In this document: positions 54,000 through 62,510 of the stretch, piece by piece | How the letters are laid out: each line of letters opens with the position of its first letter | How positions within the stretch are numbered: the first letter of the stretch is position 1 | DNA from: Oscillospiraceae bacterium | Lineage (GTDB): Bacteria; Bacillota; Clostridia; Oscillospirales; Oscillospiraceae | Assembly (NCBI GenBank): GCA_017552325.1 | Contig: JAFZQE010000012.1 | Span: 60,000-123,999, forward strand | Direction: 5' to 3' | Length of the DNA: 64,000 nt | Notes under the pieces: model-generated | Databases searched by the model: none | Seen by the model: the letters and a program-made list of their open reading frames with translations, nothing else | Told to the model about the DNA's origin: nothing | Position numbers and translations under genes: made by a program

Positions 54000-54431
54000 A
54001 TGATCGAAATTAAAGAAGAAAGAATTTCCGCCGACGAGTATATCGATTTTCTCAGGAGAACGGATCTCGGCTCACAGTATCCCAAAGAAAGATTCGAGGA
54101 GAGGATCAGAAAACTCGTCCGGAACGTCAGCATCAGCCTTGTGGCCAGAAATGAAGAAAAACGGGCGGTCGGAGTCCTCTTCGGCCTTACGGATTACTGC
54201 TACTGGCTCTATATCACCGATCTCGGGGTAGACAGGGACTATGAAAGACGTGGCATCGGGCGCGCATTGATGAAACAGGCGCATGAACTGGCCGGAGGAG
54301 AAAAGGATATCGCCGTTTATCTGATCGCCAACGAAAACGCGGTCCCGTTCTATGAAAAGCTCGGCATGAAGCGCGCGGACGACGTGATGAAATATAACCA
54401 TATCGAGTGGACCGAGTGGACGGTAAGCTGA
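54000..54431 (+). CDS. GNAT family N-acetyltransferase
   Basis: The 143-residue product has the GNAT fold signature: motif A ITDLGVDRDYERRGIGRALM (about 75-94), with the pyrophosphate-binding RRGIGRA, and motif B region VYLIANENAVPFYEKLGMK (about 107-125). The substrate is not evident; the small size and ending suit a general amine or side-chain acetyltransferase. It is preceded by AAGGAGG and lies between DUF2716 and an AraC-type regulator. Confidence 0.88.
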   Translation: MIEIKEERISADEYIDFLRRTDLGSQYPKERFEERIRKLVRNVSISLVARNEEKRAVGVLFGLTDYCYWLYITDLGVDRDYERRGIGRALMKQAHELAGGEKDIAVYLIANENAVPFYEKLGMKRADDVMKYNHIEWTEWTVS

Positions 54432-54474
54432 TATATGCCGCAGGCACAGCGCAACGGCAAGACAAATTACCCTT

Positions 54475-54518
54475 TGTCCCGACACACCCGACCGATGTGA
54501 GCACGGAATGTCGGGACA
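54475..54518. repeat. Inverted repeat overlapping the AraC-type regulator promoter
   Basis: TGTCCCGACA and TGTCGGGACA are perfect complements 24 bases apart. The right arm includes the -35 of the promoter at 54513-54541, so it may be an operator. Confidence 0.7.
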
Positions 54519-54541
54519 GCGGCGGGTTTGAGCGGTATACT
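54513..54541 (+). promoter_or_regulatory. Promoter for the AraC/GyrI-like regulator
   Basis: GGGACA, a 17-base spacer and TATACT. Predicted start about 23 bases upstream of the GTG at 54571, with AGGTGA between. Confidence 0.5.
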
Positions 54542-54570
54542 TCAAATGCAGTGCAAGTGAGGTGAACGAA

Positions 54571-55401
54571 GTGGAAAACTGGGTGGAAGGATTTCAGCAG
54601 TCGATCGACTACATGGAGCGGAACCTGGCCGATACGCTGGAGATCGAAGATATCGCCGGTATCGTGGCGCTGTCTCCGTTCTACTATCAGCGCATCTTCG
54701 GCGCGCTGTGCGGGATGACGGTCGGCGAATACATCCGAGCCAGACGCATGACTTTGGCCGCGCAGGAGCTTTCCGGCACGGAAGCGAAGGTCATCGACGT
54801 CGCGCTCAAGTACGGCTACGACTCCCCGGACAGCTTTGCGAAAGCCTTTCAGCGTTTTCACGGCATCGCGCCTTCGAAGGCGCGTGAGCCCGGCGCGCCG
54901 CTTCGCTCCTTTGCTCCGCTGCATATCAAAATCACAATGGAGGGTGGAACCATGTTGAATTACCGTATTGTTGAAAAGGCGCCGTTTACCGTTGTCGGCG
55001 TGAAGAGACCGTTCCATATGGATACCAGTTATCAGGAGATCCCCAAGTTCTGGGACGAATGGCTGGCGCAGGGCGAGAAGCGGGCCATTATGGGGACCTT
55101 CGGCGTCTGCATCGACACCGAGGGAAAGAACTTCGACTACTGGATCGCGGATCTCTATTTCCCCTGGGAGGAGATCCCGGAAGGCTGTGAGACGAGAGTG
55201 ATCCCCGGGAGCCTGTGGGCGGAGTTTCCGTGCACGATCGGGACGCTGCAGGACACCAACACCAGGATCTGGTCGGAGTGGCTGCCGGCGCTTCAGGGCT
55301 ATTCCCTGGCGGGGGATTATGATATCGAGGTCTATCTTCCGCCTGCCGAAGGCTCGGAGGAAATGTCCATAGCGATCTGGATCCCGCTCAAGAAAGACTG
55401 A
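54571..55401 (+). CDS. AraC family transcriptional regulator with GyrI-like effector domain
   Basis: The GTG at 54571, 5 bases after AGGTGA, gives 276 residues. Residues about 5-105 are an AraC-type double helix-turn-helix (LEIEDIAGIVALSPFYYQRI and KVIDVALKYGYDSPDSFAKA with the FQRFHGIAPSKAR end). Residues about 120-276 form a GyrI-like/effector-binding domain (YRIVEKAPFTVVGVKRPF, GIMG-like start, DYDIEVYLPP), as in Rob or SoxS-like drug-responsive activators. It may sense a small hydrophobic or toxic compound. A promoter with an inverted repeat lies upstream; autoregulation is inference. Confidence 0.88.
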   Translation: MENWVEGFQQSIDYMERNLADTLEIEDIAGIVALSPFYYQRIFGALCGMTVGEYIRARRMTLAAQELSGTEAKVIDVALKYGYDSPDSFAKAFQRFHGIAPSKAREPGAPLRSFAPLHIKITMEGGTMLNYRIVEKAPFTVVGVKRPFHMDTSYQEIPKFWDEWLAQGEKRAIMGTFGVCIDTEGKNFDYWIADLYFPWEEIPEGCETRVIPGSLWAEFPCTIGTLQDTNTRIWSEWLPALQGYSLAGDYDIEVYLPPAEGSEEMSIAIWIPLKKD

Positions 55402-55413
55402 GTATCGAAAAAT

Positions 55414-55450
55414 GCGGCGCCGGGACAGGCAGTCCCGGCGCCGCTCTTTT
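55414..55450 (+). terminator. Terminator after the AraC-type regulator
   Basis: Thirteen-bp stem GCGGCGCCGGGAC/GTCCCGGCGCCGC with a five-base loop followed by TCTTTT. Confidence 0.9.
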
Positions 55451-55485
55451 GACTTTAGCCGAAATCACCCGAAGGCTGCCGTCTT

Positions 55486-55515
55486 GCATGAACGGGAGGG
55501 CTTCCCTCATACTGT
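55486..55515 (+). promoter_or_regulatory. Possible SigE-type promoter for the deacetylase gene
   Basis: GCATGAA, a 15-base spacer and CATACTGT resemble SigE elements; TTGCAT also gives a poor SigA match. An ACTGT-TAAC-ACAGT palindrome follows. PdaB of B. subtilis is mother-cell expressed, so a sporulation promoter would fit. Confidence 0.3.
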
Positions 55516-55538
55516 TAACACAGTAAGGAGGGATCCGC

Positions 55539-56306
55539 TTGATTCAAGTCCGAGACATTCTCAGAAAACACCGGGCCGTGCTGTCTGCGCTCGGCTTCGT
55601 TCTGGCGATCGCGCTGATCTTCTGGGCCGTCAACAGCCCGGCGGTCGTCGGCGTGTCCGCCTCGCAGCGAAAGCTCCCGATCTACAGCGTCGGGCGCGAG
55701 GACAAGGTGGTCGCGCTGTCCTTCGACGCCGCCTGGGGCAACGAGGACACGCAGACGCTGATCGACATCCTTGACGGCTACGGCGTGCACGCGACCTTTT
55801 TCGTCGTCGGGGACTGGGTCGACCGCTATCCGGAATCCGTCGCCGCGATCGCCGAAGCCGGGAACGAGGTCATGAGCCACTCGATGCACCACGCGCATTT
55901 TTCAAAGCTCAGCAGCGAGGAGATCATCCGCGATCTGAGCGCCTGCAATGATAAGATCGCCGCCGTCACCGGCGTCTCGCCCAGCCTGTTCCGCTGTCCC
56001 TACGGGGAATACGATGACCACGTGATCCAGGCCGTGCACGACGCGGGCATGACGGCGATCCAGTGGGACGTGGACAGCCTGGACTGGAAGGGCCTGTCCG
56101 CGCAGGAGATCCGGAGCCGCGTGCTGAAAAACGTCCGGCCCGGCAGCATCGTACTGTTTCACAACGCGGCCGAGCATACGCCGGAGGCGCTGCCCGGCAT
56201 TATCGAGAGTCTGATCAACGACGGCTATACGATCGTTCCTGTCTCCGAGCTGCTGCTCGACGGCGACTACACGATCGATCACACCGGGCGCCAGTGCGCC
56301 GCATAG
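55539..56306 (+). CDS. Polysaccharide deacetylase, PdaB-like
   Basis: The 255-residue product starts at a TTG 6 bases after GGAGGG. It has an N-terminal membrane anchor (about 12-34) and a NodB domain: ALSFDAAWGNEDT (motif 1, with DA in place of the usual DD), MSHSMHHAHF (motif 2), LFRCPYGEYDD (motif 3), WDVDSLDW (motif 4) and IVLFHN (motif 5). The motif 1 variant is typical of the sporulation PdaB group. A role in spore cortex is likely but cell-wall deacetylation in growth cannot be excluded. It is 11 bases upstream of asd. Confidence 0.85.
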   Translation: MIQVRDILRKHRAVLSALGFVLAIALIFWAVNSPAVVGVSASQRKLPIYSVGREDKVVALSFDAAWGNEDTQTLIDILDGYGVHATFFVVGDWVDRYPESVAAIAEAGNEVMSHSMHHAHFSKLSSEEIIRDLSACNDKIAAVTGVSPSLFRCPYGEYDDHVIQAVHDAGMTAIQWDVDSLDWKGLSAQEIRSRVLKNVRPGSIVLFHNAAEHTPEALPGIIESLINDGYTIVPVSELLLDGDYTIDHTGRQCAA

Positions 56307-56317
56307 GAGGGATCGCT

Positions 56318-57310
56318 TTGAGAAAACTGAAGCTTGCCGTTCTCGGCGCGAGCGGCGCCGTCGGGCGCGAAATGCTGCGCCTGCTGGAGGAATATCAGAT
56401 CCCGGTCGAGGAGCTGCGTCTGCTCGCCGGGCCGAACAGCGCCGGGACAAAGATCCCCTTCCGCGGGAAGATGCACACGGTCCGCTGCGCCGACGAGGAG
56501 AGCTTTGCGGGCCTCGACTATGTGCTCGGCGCTTCTGACGCGCCGGTGTCCAGACGCTTCGCGCCGGCGATAAAGCAGAGCGGCGCGGTGTATATCGACA
56601 ACAGCTCCGCTTTTCGCCTGGAGCACGGGGTCCCGCTCGTCGTGCCCGAGATCAACGGGCAGGACGCTTTTACGCACGAAGGGATCATCGCCAATCCCAA
56701 CTGCTCGACGATCATCACGCTGATGGCCGTCGCCGCCGTTCACCGACTCTCCCCGATCCGTTCGATGGTCGTCAGCACTTACCAGGCCGTGTCCGGCGCG
56801 GGCGTGCAGGGACTGCGCGAGCTGGAAGATCAGCTTGCCGCCTGGGTCCAGGGGCAGGAGGCAAAGCCCTCGGTATTCTCCGCTCCGATCGCGATGAACC
56901 TCATCCCCATGATCGGCGGGGAGCTGGACGGCGGCTACACGGACGAGGAAATGAAAATGCAGAACGAGGGTCGAAGGATCCTGCACGCGCCGGAGCTGAC
57001 GGTCAGCTGCACCTGCGTGCGCGTGCCGGTCATGCGCTCGCATTCGATCTCGGTCAATCTGTGGACGGAGGAGGCCGTCTCCGTCGACGAGGCGCGACGC
57101 GCGATCGCGGCCTTCCCCGGCTGCAGACTCGCTGATAACGGCAGGCCGACGCCGCTCGAGGCCGGCGGGCAGGACCTTGTCCTTGTCGGTCGGATCCGGG
57201 AGGATCTGACGCGGCCGAAGGGACTGAGCCTCTGGTGCTGCGGCGATCAGATCCGCAAGGGCGCTGCGGCCAACGCGCTGCAGATCATGAAGCTGCTGGA
57301 AGAGGTCTGA
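56318..57310 (+). CDS. asd: Aspartate-semialdehyde dehydrogenase
   Basis: Asd reduces aspartyl phosphate to aspartate semialdehyde with NADPH, feeding DapA. The TTG at 56318, 7 bases after AGGAGGG, gives 330 residues beginning LRKLKLAVLGASGAVGREML with the nucleotide-binding loop. The catalytic Cys is in NPNCSTIITL (about 126-135), and RSHSISVNLW carries the active-site His. It lies apart from dapA (49838), and is probably co-transcribed with the deacetylase gene. Confidence 0.95.
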   Translation: MRKLKLAVLGASGAVGREMLRLLEEYQIPVEELRLLAGPNSAGTKIPFRGKMHTVRCADEESFAGLDYVLGASDAPVSRRFAPAIKQSGAVYIDNSSAFRLEHGVPLVVPEINGQDAFTHEGIIANPNCSTIITLMAVAAVHRLSPIRSMVVSTYQAVSGAGVQGLRELEDQLAAWVQGQEAKPSVFSAPIAMNLIPMIGGELDGGYTDEEMKMQNEGRRILHAPELTVSCTCVRVPVMRSHSISVNLWTEEAVSVDEARRAIAAFPGCRLADNGRPTPLEAGGQDLVLVGRIREDLTRPKGLSLWCCGDQIRKGAAANALQIMKLLEEV

Positions 57311-57311
57311 T

Positions 57312-57342
57312 AAAAACGACGGTTTAAGAACCGTCGTTTTTT
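57312..57342 (+). terminator. Terminator after asd
   Basis: AAAACGACGGTT and AACCGTCGTTTT pair with a short TAAG loop, followed by TTTT. Confidence 0.88.
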
Positions 57343-57388
57343 CTGTGCAATTTCTGTCGATTACCCTCTCGTCAAGTCGAAATCGATA

Positions 57389-57397
57389 TGCTATACT
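57389..57397 (+). promoter_or_regulatory. Extended -10 promoter for the PlsC-like gene
   Basis: TGCTATACT without a recognisable -35, 25 bases before the ATG at 57423; AGGTGATGAT follows as ribosome site. Confidence 0.5.
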
Positions 57398-57422
57398 GAC
57401 TATAAGATGAGGTGATGATCGG

Positions 57423-58625
57423 ATGAGCGAAAAGAAAAAGAACAGCGGCAGCTCGGGCACGCCCGATTCGCCGATGTATGATCTGATCTTTCTGATCGTC
57501 AGCCTCTGGCTCGGCGGCAGACAGAAGATCGAGGTGGACGACGAGCGGCTCAAGCAGGCGCAGGCGCCCTATATCATGCTGGTCAATCACGGTTCGTTCT
57601 ACGATTTTTACTACGTCAGCAAGCTCGCCCATCCGAAGCGCCCCAGTTATCTGGTCAATGAATACTACTGCACGCGCCCGATCCTGAAGCATATGGCGAA
57701 GGGCGGCGGCATCCTCTCAAAAAAGCTCTTCACCCGCGACATGAACACCGCCGTCGGTCTTCTTCGGACGGTCCGCAGGGGCTATCCGGTCGTGATCTTC
57801 CCCGAGGGGCGGCTCTCGCCGGACGGAAGAAGCAATCCGATCGTTGAAAAGGGCGGCGCGCTGTACAAAAAACTGAACGTCGACCTGGTGCTGACCCGGA
57901 TCGAGGGCGCGTATTTCGCCGCGCCGAAGTGGCGGAAAAAGAGCTATCGTTCCCGCGTCCGCATCCGCGTGGAGCGCGTGATATCGCGGGAGGAACTGAA
58001 AAACATGAGCGCGGCCGAGCTGGACGGGACGATCGATGATTTCATCCGCTTCGACGCCTCCGAAGCGCCGATCGACCGCTATCCGCAGAAAGACAAGGCG
58101 CTCGGCCTGGACACGCTCCTCTACCGCTGCACGGACTGCGGCGCGCTTTACCGGACAGAGGGCGTCAGAAACGAGCTGATCTGTCACGCCTGCGGCAGCC
58201 GGCATGAGCTGGACGAGAGCTATCGCTTCGTCGGCGAGCCGGGAACGATCGCGGAGTATTACGATAGGATCAAAGAAACGGAGCGCCGTGAGCTTGAGAA
58301 CTTCCGGCTGGACTGCGCGGTCAGGACGAAGATTTACGGCGCGAACGGCGGCCCAGTCCGCTGGGAAGAGGGAGAATGCACGCTGACGCCGGAGGCTTTT
58401 GCCTACCGCTCCCCTGCCTCGAGTTTCGAGATTCCTTTGGACCGACTGCCCGCGCTGGCTTTTTCCTGCGGCGAGGAATTCGAGCTATACCACGCGGACG
58501 AGCTCTGCTATTTCTACCCGCAGGAGCAGCCGAAGCAGGTCGCCCGCTGGGCGCTGCTGGTCGATCTGCTCCATGAAGAGAAAAACACCTCCCCTGATCC
58601 GAAAGGAGAGAAAACCGATGCCTGA
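57423..58625 (+). CDS. PlsC-like acyltransferase with C-terminal zinc ribbon
   Basis: The 400-residue product resembles 1-acyl-glycerol-3-phosphate acyltransferases in its first 220 residues: NHGSFYDFYY (HX4D motif, about 55-64), a basic loop, and FPEGRLSPDGRS (about 125-136). A zinc ribbon follows (CTDCG at about 237 and CHACG at about 256), then a beta-rich region (about 300-380) ending in a charged tail. Fusion of PlsC with a ribbon is unusual. There is no strong membrane helix, only a hydrophobic N-terminal stretch (YDLIFLIVSLWLGG). It overlaps the transporter gene by 8 bases. Whether it acylates lipid or another substrate is unknown. Confidence 0.78.
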   Translation: MSEKKKNSGSSGTPDSPMYDLIFLIVSLWLGGRQKIEVDDERLKQAQAPYIMLVNHGSFYDFYYVSKLAHPKRPSYLVNEYYCTRPILKHMAKGGGILSKKLFTRDMNTAVGLLRTVRRGYPVVIFPEGRLSPDGRSNPIVEKGGALYKKLNVDLVLTRIEGAYFAAPKWRKKSYRSRVRIRVERVISREELKNMSAAELDGTIDDFIRFDASEAPIDRYPQKDKALGLDTLLYRCTDCGALYRTEGVRNELICHACGSRHELDESYRFVGEPGTIAEYYDRIKETERRELENFRLDCAVRTKIYGANGGPVRWEEGECTLTPEAFAYRSPASSFEIPLDRLPALAFSCGEEFELYHADELCYFYPQEQPKQVARWALLVDLLHEEKNTSPDPKGEKTDA

Positions 58626-60057
58626 AAAGAAAAAGGGCAGAACGCTGATCAATATTTCGAAAAAGACCTTCATCGAAGTCACCGTGCTGCTGCTCGTGCT
58701 GCTGGTCTTTTCCATTGTCCTGACCTACGTCGTGCCGAAGGGCGAATTCGGCGTGACTGCCGTCGGAGAGACCGATTTCCTTGACTATCGCCGCCTCGAC
58801 GACCAGAGCGGCATCCCGATCTGGCAGGGTCTGCTGGCGCCGATCCTGGTCTTCGGCTCCTCGGACGGCGTCAAGCTGATCGTGCTGTCCCTGTTCCTGT
58901 TCGTGATATCCGCGGCCTTTCAGGTGATGAACGACGTCGGCGGCATCCGCGCGCTGGTCGGCACTGTCTCCGAGCGCTTCCGCGAGCGGAAAAAGCTGCT
59001 CCTGGTGCTGATCGCGCTGCTGTTTTACTGCTTCGGCTCCTTCCTCGGGCTTTTTGAAGAGATGCTGACGATGCTTCCCATCGTCACGGCGCTATGCCTG
59101 ATGATCGGCTTCGACTCCTTCACGGGCTTCATCGTCTGCATCCTTTCCTGCGGCTTCGGCTTTGCCGGCGCGATCACCAACCCATTCACCGTTATGCTCG
59201 CCTCGGAGATCATCGACGCAAACCCGATGGAGCACATCTGGTTCCGCATCGTGATCTTTGCCGTTATGTTCCTGCTGCTGCTGGCCTATCTGTTCCTCTA
59301 TCTCCGGAAAATCGGCGCCGATCCGAAGCGCAGCCTGACCTATGAGCGTGACCGGGTCCTGCGCGAATCGGCGGACGCGCTGCAGGAGGACGGATCCCTC
59401 GGCGAGCAGGACGCCGCGCGCATCAGGATCGCCTACAGCGTGTTTCTTCTTGTCTCCCTGGCGCTGATTATCCTCTGCTCGTCGATCAAGGCGCTGCAGG
59501 ACTACACGGTCGTCGTTCTGATCGCCTATTTCCTGATCTTCGGCATCGTCGCCGGCTGTATCGCCTGCGGGAAGCTGCGCACGGTGCTGAAAAGCTTCCT
59601 CAGCGGCCTGCTCGGCGCGCTTCCGACGATCGTGTTCATCGCGCTGGCCGCCTCGATCAAGTATGTCTTCGACCGCGGCGCGGTCCTCCCGACGATCGTC
59701 AATCAGATCAACGAACTGATCGCCGGGCACAGCATCTTCGGCGTCGCGCTGGTGATCTATCTGATCGTTCTGCTGCTGGAGTTCTTCATTTCCTCCTCGA
59801 CGGCGAAGGCGATCCTCGTCATGGGACTGCTCGCCATGGTCAGCACCGGGCTCAGCAAACAGATGCTGGTGCTGCTTTATACCTTCGGCGACGGCTATAC
59901 CAACGTTCTCTTTCCGACGTCCCCGGTGCTGCTCATATCCCTGTCCATGATCGAGGTCGACTATTTCACCTGGATCAAAAAGAGCGTTCCCCTTTTCCTG
60001 GTCAATTTCCTGCTGGTCATCGGCTTTATCTGTCTCGGCATCGTCGTCGGGTACTGA
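58618..60057 (+). CDS. YfcC/DcuC-type membrane transporter
   Basis: The 479-residue product starts at an ATG 8 bases after AAAGGAGAG, inside the end of the acyltransferase gene. It has about 11-12 hydrophobic segments with two hairpin-like halves, typical of the C4-dicarboxylate uptake C (DcuC/YfcC, ion transporter superfamily): TYVVPKGEF after the first helix, FGSFLGLFEEMLTMLPI, GFAGAITNPFTVMLAS and SSSTAKAILVMGLLA with FPTSPVLL near the end. The transported compound is probably an organic anion or peptide-like molecule. A LysR regulator follows directly. Confidence 0.85.
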   Translation: MPEKKKGRTLINISKKTFIEVTVLLLVLLVFSIVLTYVVPKGEFGVTAVGETDFLDYRRLDDQSGIPIWQGLLAPILVFGSSDGVKLIVLSLFLFVISAAFQVMNDVGGIRALVGTVSERFRERKKLLLVLIALLFYCFGSFLGLFEEMLTMLPIVTALCLMIGFDSFTGFIVCILSCGFGFAGAITNPFTVMLASEIIDANPMEHIWFRIVIFAVMFLLLLAYLFLYLRKIGADPKRSLTYERDRVLRESADALQEDGSLGEQDAARIRIAYSVFLLVSLALIILCSSIKALQDYTVVVLIAYFLIFGIVAGCIACGKLRTVLKSFLSGLLGALPTIVFIALAASIKYVFDRGAVLPTIVNQINELIAGHSIFGVALVIYLIVLLLEFFISSSTAKAILVMGLLAMVSTGLSKQMLVLLYTFGDGYTNVLFPTSPVLLISLSMIEVDYFTWIKKSVPLFLVNFLLVIGFICLGIVVGY

Positions 60058-60082
60058 TTGAAAGCGCAGCGAGGTGGTATAA

Positions 60083-61000
60083 ATGACGCTTCAGCAGATG
60101 CAGTATATTCTTGAGATCGACCGCTGCGGCTCGATGAACAAGGCGGCACAGAACCTCTTTGTCTCGCAGTCCGCTCTCTCCAGCGCCGTCCACGAGATCG
60201 AAAGGGATCTCGGGATCACGGTTTTCCGCCGCAGCAACCGCGGCATCACGCTGACCGAGGACGGGCAGGAGCTGATCGCGCAGATCTCGCCCATCGTCGA
60301 ACAGAGCCGCAGGCTCAGCAGCTATTATCAGCGGCGGAATGACACCGATCGCGTCCATCTCTCGATCTCCGCCCAGCGCTATCCCTTCTGCGCCAAGGCC
60401 TTCGTCAGCTTCTTCAACGCCCTGACACCGCGCTCCCTGCAGCTCAGCCTGAAGGAGACCGACATGGCCGCCGTCATCGGCGACGTCGCCTCCGGGCAGA
60501 GCGACCTGGGCGTCCTCTTCCTGTCGGACAAGACCGAGCGCTATATCGTCCGCTCTCTGACCGAGAAAAACCTGGTTTTCGAGCCGCTGGTCACACTCAA
60601 GCCCCACGTTTTCATGCGAAAGGGCCATCCGCTGTCCGGAGAGAGCTCCCTGCGGCTCGATCAGCTACGTCCCTATCCGCACGTCGTTTTCACGCAGTCC
60701 GAGAACCAGATGTATTTCGCTGAGGAGGCGGAATCCGGCTCCGGCGTCGACTATGACCGGATGGTCTACGTCAGCGACCGCGCCAGCATCTACAACATCA
60801 TGGCGCATACCGACTGCGTGTCGACCGGCAGCGGCATCCTGCCGGAGGGCTATGCCGACGAGAATCTGATCGCCGTGCCGCTGGCCGATTCCTGCGACAT
60901 GCGTCTCGGAATCGTTTGTCTTCGCCAGCACGTCCCCTCCGCCGCAGAAAAGCAGTTTGTGGAGATCCTGAAAAGCACCACGTCGGAAAGCCGCGAGTGA
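60083..61000 (+). CDS. LysR family transcriptional regulator
   Basis: The 305-residue product has the LysR winged helix-turn-helix (MTLQQMQYILEIDRCGSMNK, NLFVSQSALSSAVHEIERDL, FRRSNRGITLTEDG; residues 1-66), a linker helix and a substrate-binding domain from about residue 90. It lies 25 bases after the transporter gene on the same strand, a different layout from classical divergent LysR control, so it may be co-transcribed with the transporter and regulate it. AGGTGG precedes the ATG. The effector is unknown. Confidence 0.92.
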   Translation: MTLQQMQYILEIDRCGSMNKAAQNLFVSQSALSSAVHEIERDLGITVFRRSNRGITLTEDGQELIAQISPIVEQSRRLSSYYQRRNDTDRVHLSISAQRYPFCAKAFVSFFNALTPRSLQLSLKETDMAAVIGDVASGQSDLGVLFLSDKTERYIVRSLTEKNLVFEPLVTLKPHVFMRKGHPLSGESSLRLDQLRPYPHVVFTQSENQMYFAEEAESGSGVDYDRMVYVSDRASIYNIMAHTDCVSTGSGILPEGYADENLIAVPLADSCDMRLGIVCLRQHVPSAAEKQFVEILKSTTSESRE

Positions 61001-61007
61001 AAAAAAC

Positions 61008-61041
61008 GAGGCGGGCCCGGACAGGGCCCGCCTCATTTTTT
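61008..61041. terminator. Bidirectional terminator between LysR and megL genes
   Basis: GAGGCGGGCCC and GGGCCCGCCTC form a perfect stem with a five-base loop; A6 before and T7 after allow use on both strands by the convergent genes. Confidence 0.92.
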
Positions 61042-61049
61042 TATTCAGT

Positions 61050-62243
61050 TCAGATCAGATCCAGCGCCCGGCTCAGATCGGCGATCAGATCCTCCGCGTT
61101 CTCCAGACCGGCGGAGAGACGGATCAGACCCGGGGCGATCCCGGACTCGGCCAGCTCCTCCGGCGAATAGGTCGAATGCGTCATCGAGGCCGGATGCTCG
61201 ATCAGGCTTTCCGCGTCGCCGAGCGAGACGGCGACCGTGATCAGCTGCAGGGCGTTAACGAGCTTCATGCCCGCCTCCTTGCCGCCGCGCACCTCGAAGC
61301 TCACCATGCCGCCGAAGGCCTTCATCTGACGGGCGGCGATCTCGTGCCCCTTATGCGTTTTCAGGCCGGGATAATTGACCTTTTCCACAGCCGGATGCGC
61401 CGCGAGAAAGCCCGCGATCTTTGCCGCGTTCTCGCAGTGACGCGCCATGCGCAGCTCCAGCGTCTTCAGCCCGCGCAGCAGCAGGAAGGCCGCAAAGGGA
61501 TCCATCACCGCGCCGGTCATATCCTTCAGGCCAAAAAGGCGAACCTGCGTGATGAAATCGGCCTTGCCGACGACGAATCCCGCGACCACGTCGCCGTGGC
61601 CGTTGAGATATTTCGTGGCTGAGTGCACAACGACGTCCGCGCCGAGCGACAGCGGATTCTGCAGCGCGGGAGAAGCAAAGGTATTGTCGCAGACGACCTT
61701 GATCTCCGCGTTGTACCCATGCGCGATCTTCGCGACGGCGGCGATGTCCGTGATCTTGAGATTCGGGTTGGCCGGCGTCTCAAGATAGACCGCGACGGTG
61801 TTGGGCCGCAGATGCGCCCTCAGCGCCTCGAGGTCGGAAGTATCGATAAAGTCGACGTCGACGCCGTAGCGGCTGATGCCGTGGTTGAGCAGCGCGAAGG
61901 AACAGCCGTAGAGCGTGCCGTCGGCGATGATGTGCTTGCCCGCGGAGGCGATCGTCCAGAGACAGGAGGAAATGGCGCCCATGCCGGAGGCCGTGGCCAG
62001 GCAGGCCTCGCCGCCCTCAAGCGCGGCGACCTTGTTCTCCAGAACGGAGGTCGTGGGATTGCCGAGACGGGTGTAGATATAGCCGTTCTCCGAGCCGGCG
62101 AAGCGGCGTCCGCCCTGCTCGCAGCTGTCGAACATGAAGGTGGAGCTCTGATAGATCGGCGTCGTCAGCGCGCCGTACTGCTGATCCCTGACATTCCCGG
62201 CATGAATGGCTTTTGTGCCAAAGCCGAAGGCATCGTGATTCAT
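61050..62243 (-). CDS. megL: Methionine gamma-lyase
   Basis: This PLP enzyme splits methionine into methanethiol, 2-oxobutyrate and ammonia. The 397-residue product has the trans-sulfuration family motifs: YIYTRLGNPTTSVLE, LATASGMGAISS, the PLP Lys in SATKYLNGHGD (about 208) and RLSAGLENAEDLI. The segment GTLYGCSFALLNHG has the Cys that marks methionine gamma-lyases (Cys116 in Pseudomonas putida). AGGAGGGG precedes its ATG. Cystathionine-lyase activity is possible, but the Cys points to MGL. Confidence 0.9.
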   Translation of the reverse strand: MNHDAFGFGTKAIHAGNVRDQQYGALTTPIYQSSTFMFDSCEQGGRRFAGSENGYIYTRLGNPTTSVLENKVAALEGGEACLATASGMGAISSCLWTIASAGKHIIADGTLYGCSFALLNHGISRYGVDVDFIDTSDLEALRAHLRPNTVAVYLETPANPNLKITDIAAVAKIAHGYNAEIKVVCDNTFASPALQNPLSLGADVVVHSATKYLNGHGDVVAGFVVGKADFITQVRLFGLKDMTGAVMDPFAAFLLLRGLKTLELRMARHCENAAKIAGFLAAHPAVEKVNYPGLKTHKGHEIAARQMKAFGGMVSFEVRGGKEAGMKLVNALQLITVAVSLGDAESLIEHPASMTHSTYSPEELAESGIAPGLIRLSAGLENAEDLIADLSRALDLI

Positions 62244-62428
62244 AAGTCCCCTCCTGATTCCATATATAGTATATTACCAAAAGCAAAGGCTCGATACACT
62301 TAAAATTTAACACATTTCACCATACTGCGGTAGCAGCTTTTATTTCGCGCCTGCTATAAACGGAATTTATAATCGCTCATTTCCAGCTTATCATTTCCTG
62401 TTTTTTTCCTCAAATTGCAAAAAAGAGC
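62244..62428. other. AT-rich divergent region between megL and the oxidoreductase gene
   Basis: This stretch between divergent genes carries the megL promoter, probably near TATACTATATAT on the - strand (62261-62272), but its -35 is unclear. No riboswitch-like fold was recognised. Confidence 0.4.
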
Positions 62429-62457
62429 GTGACTTTGCGCGATATCTATGCTATTCT
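62429..62457 (+). promoter_or_regulatory. Promoter for the right-edge oxidoreductase
   Basis: GTGACT, a 17-base spacer and TATTCT with TG one base before the -10. The leader of about 47 bases ends with AGAGAGGAG. Confidence 0.55.
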
Positions 62458-62510
62458 TAATATCGAGGCAGTATGTAAAACAAGCGCTGATAAAAGAGAG
62501 GAGACTTTCC

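Noticed and set aside
62244-62510. S-box or other methionine-linked riboswitch upstream of megL
   Set aside because: No conserved multi-stem structure or terminator/antiterminator pair was recognised in this short AT-rich region.
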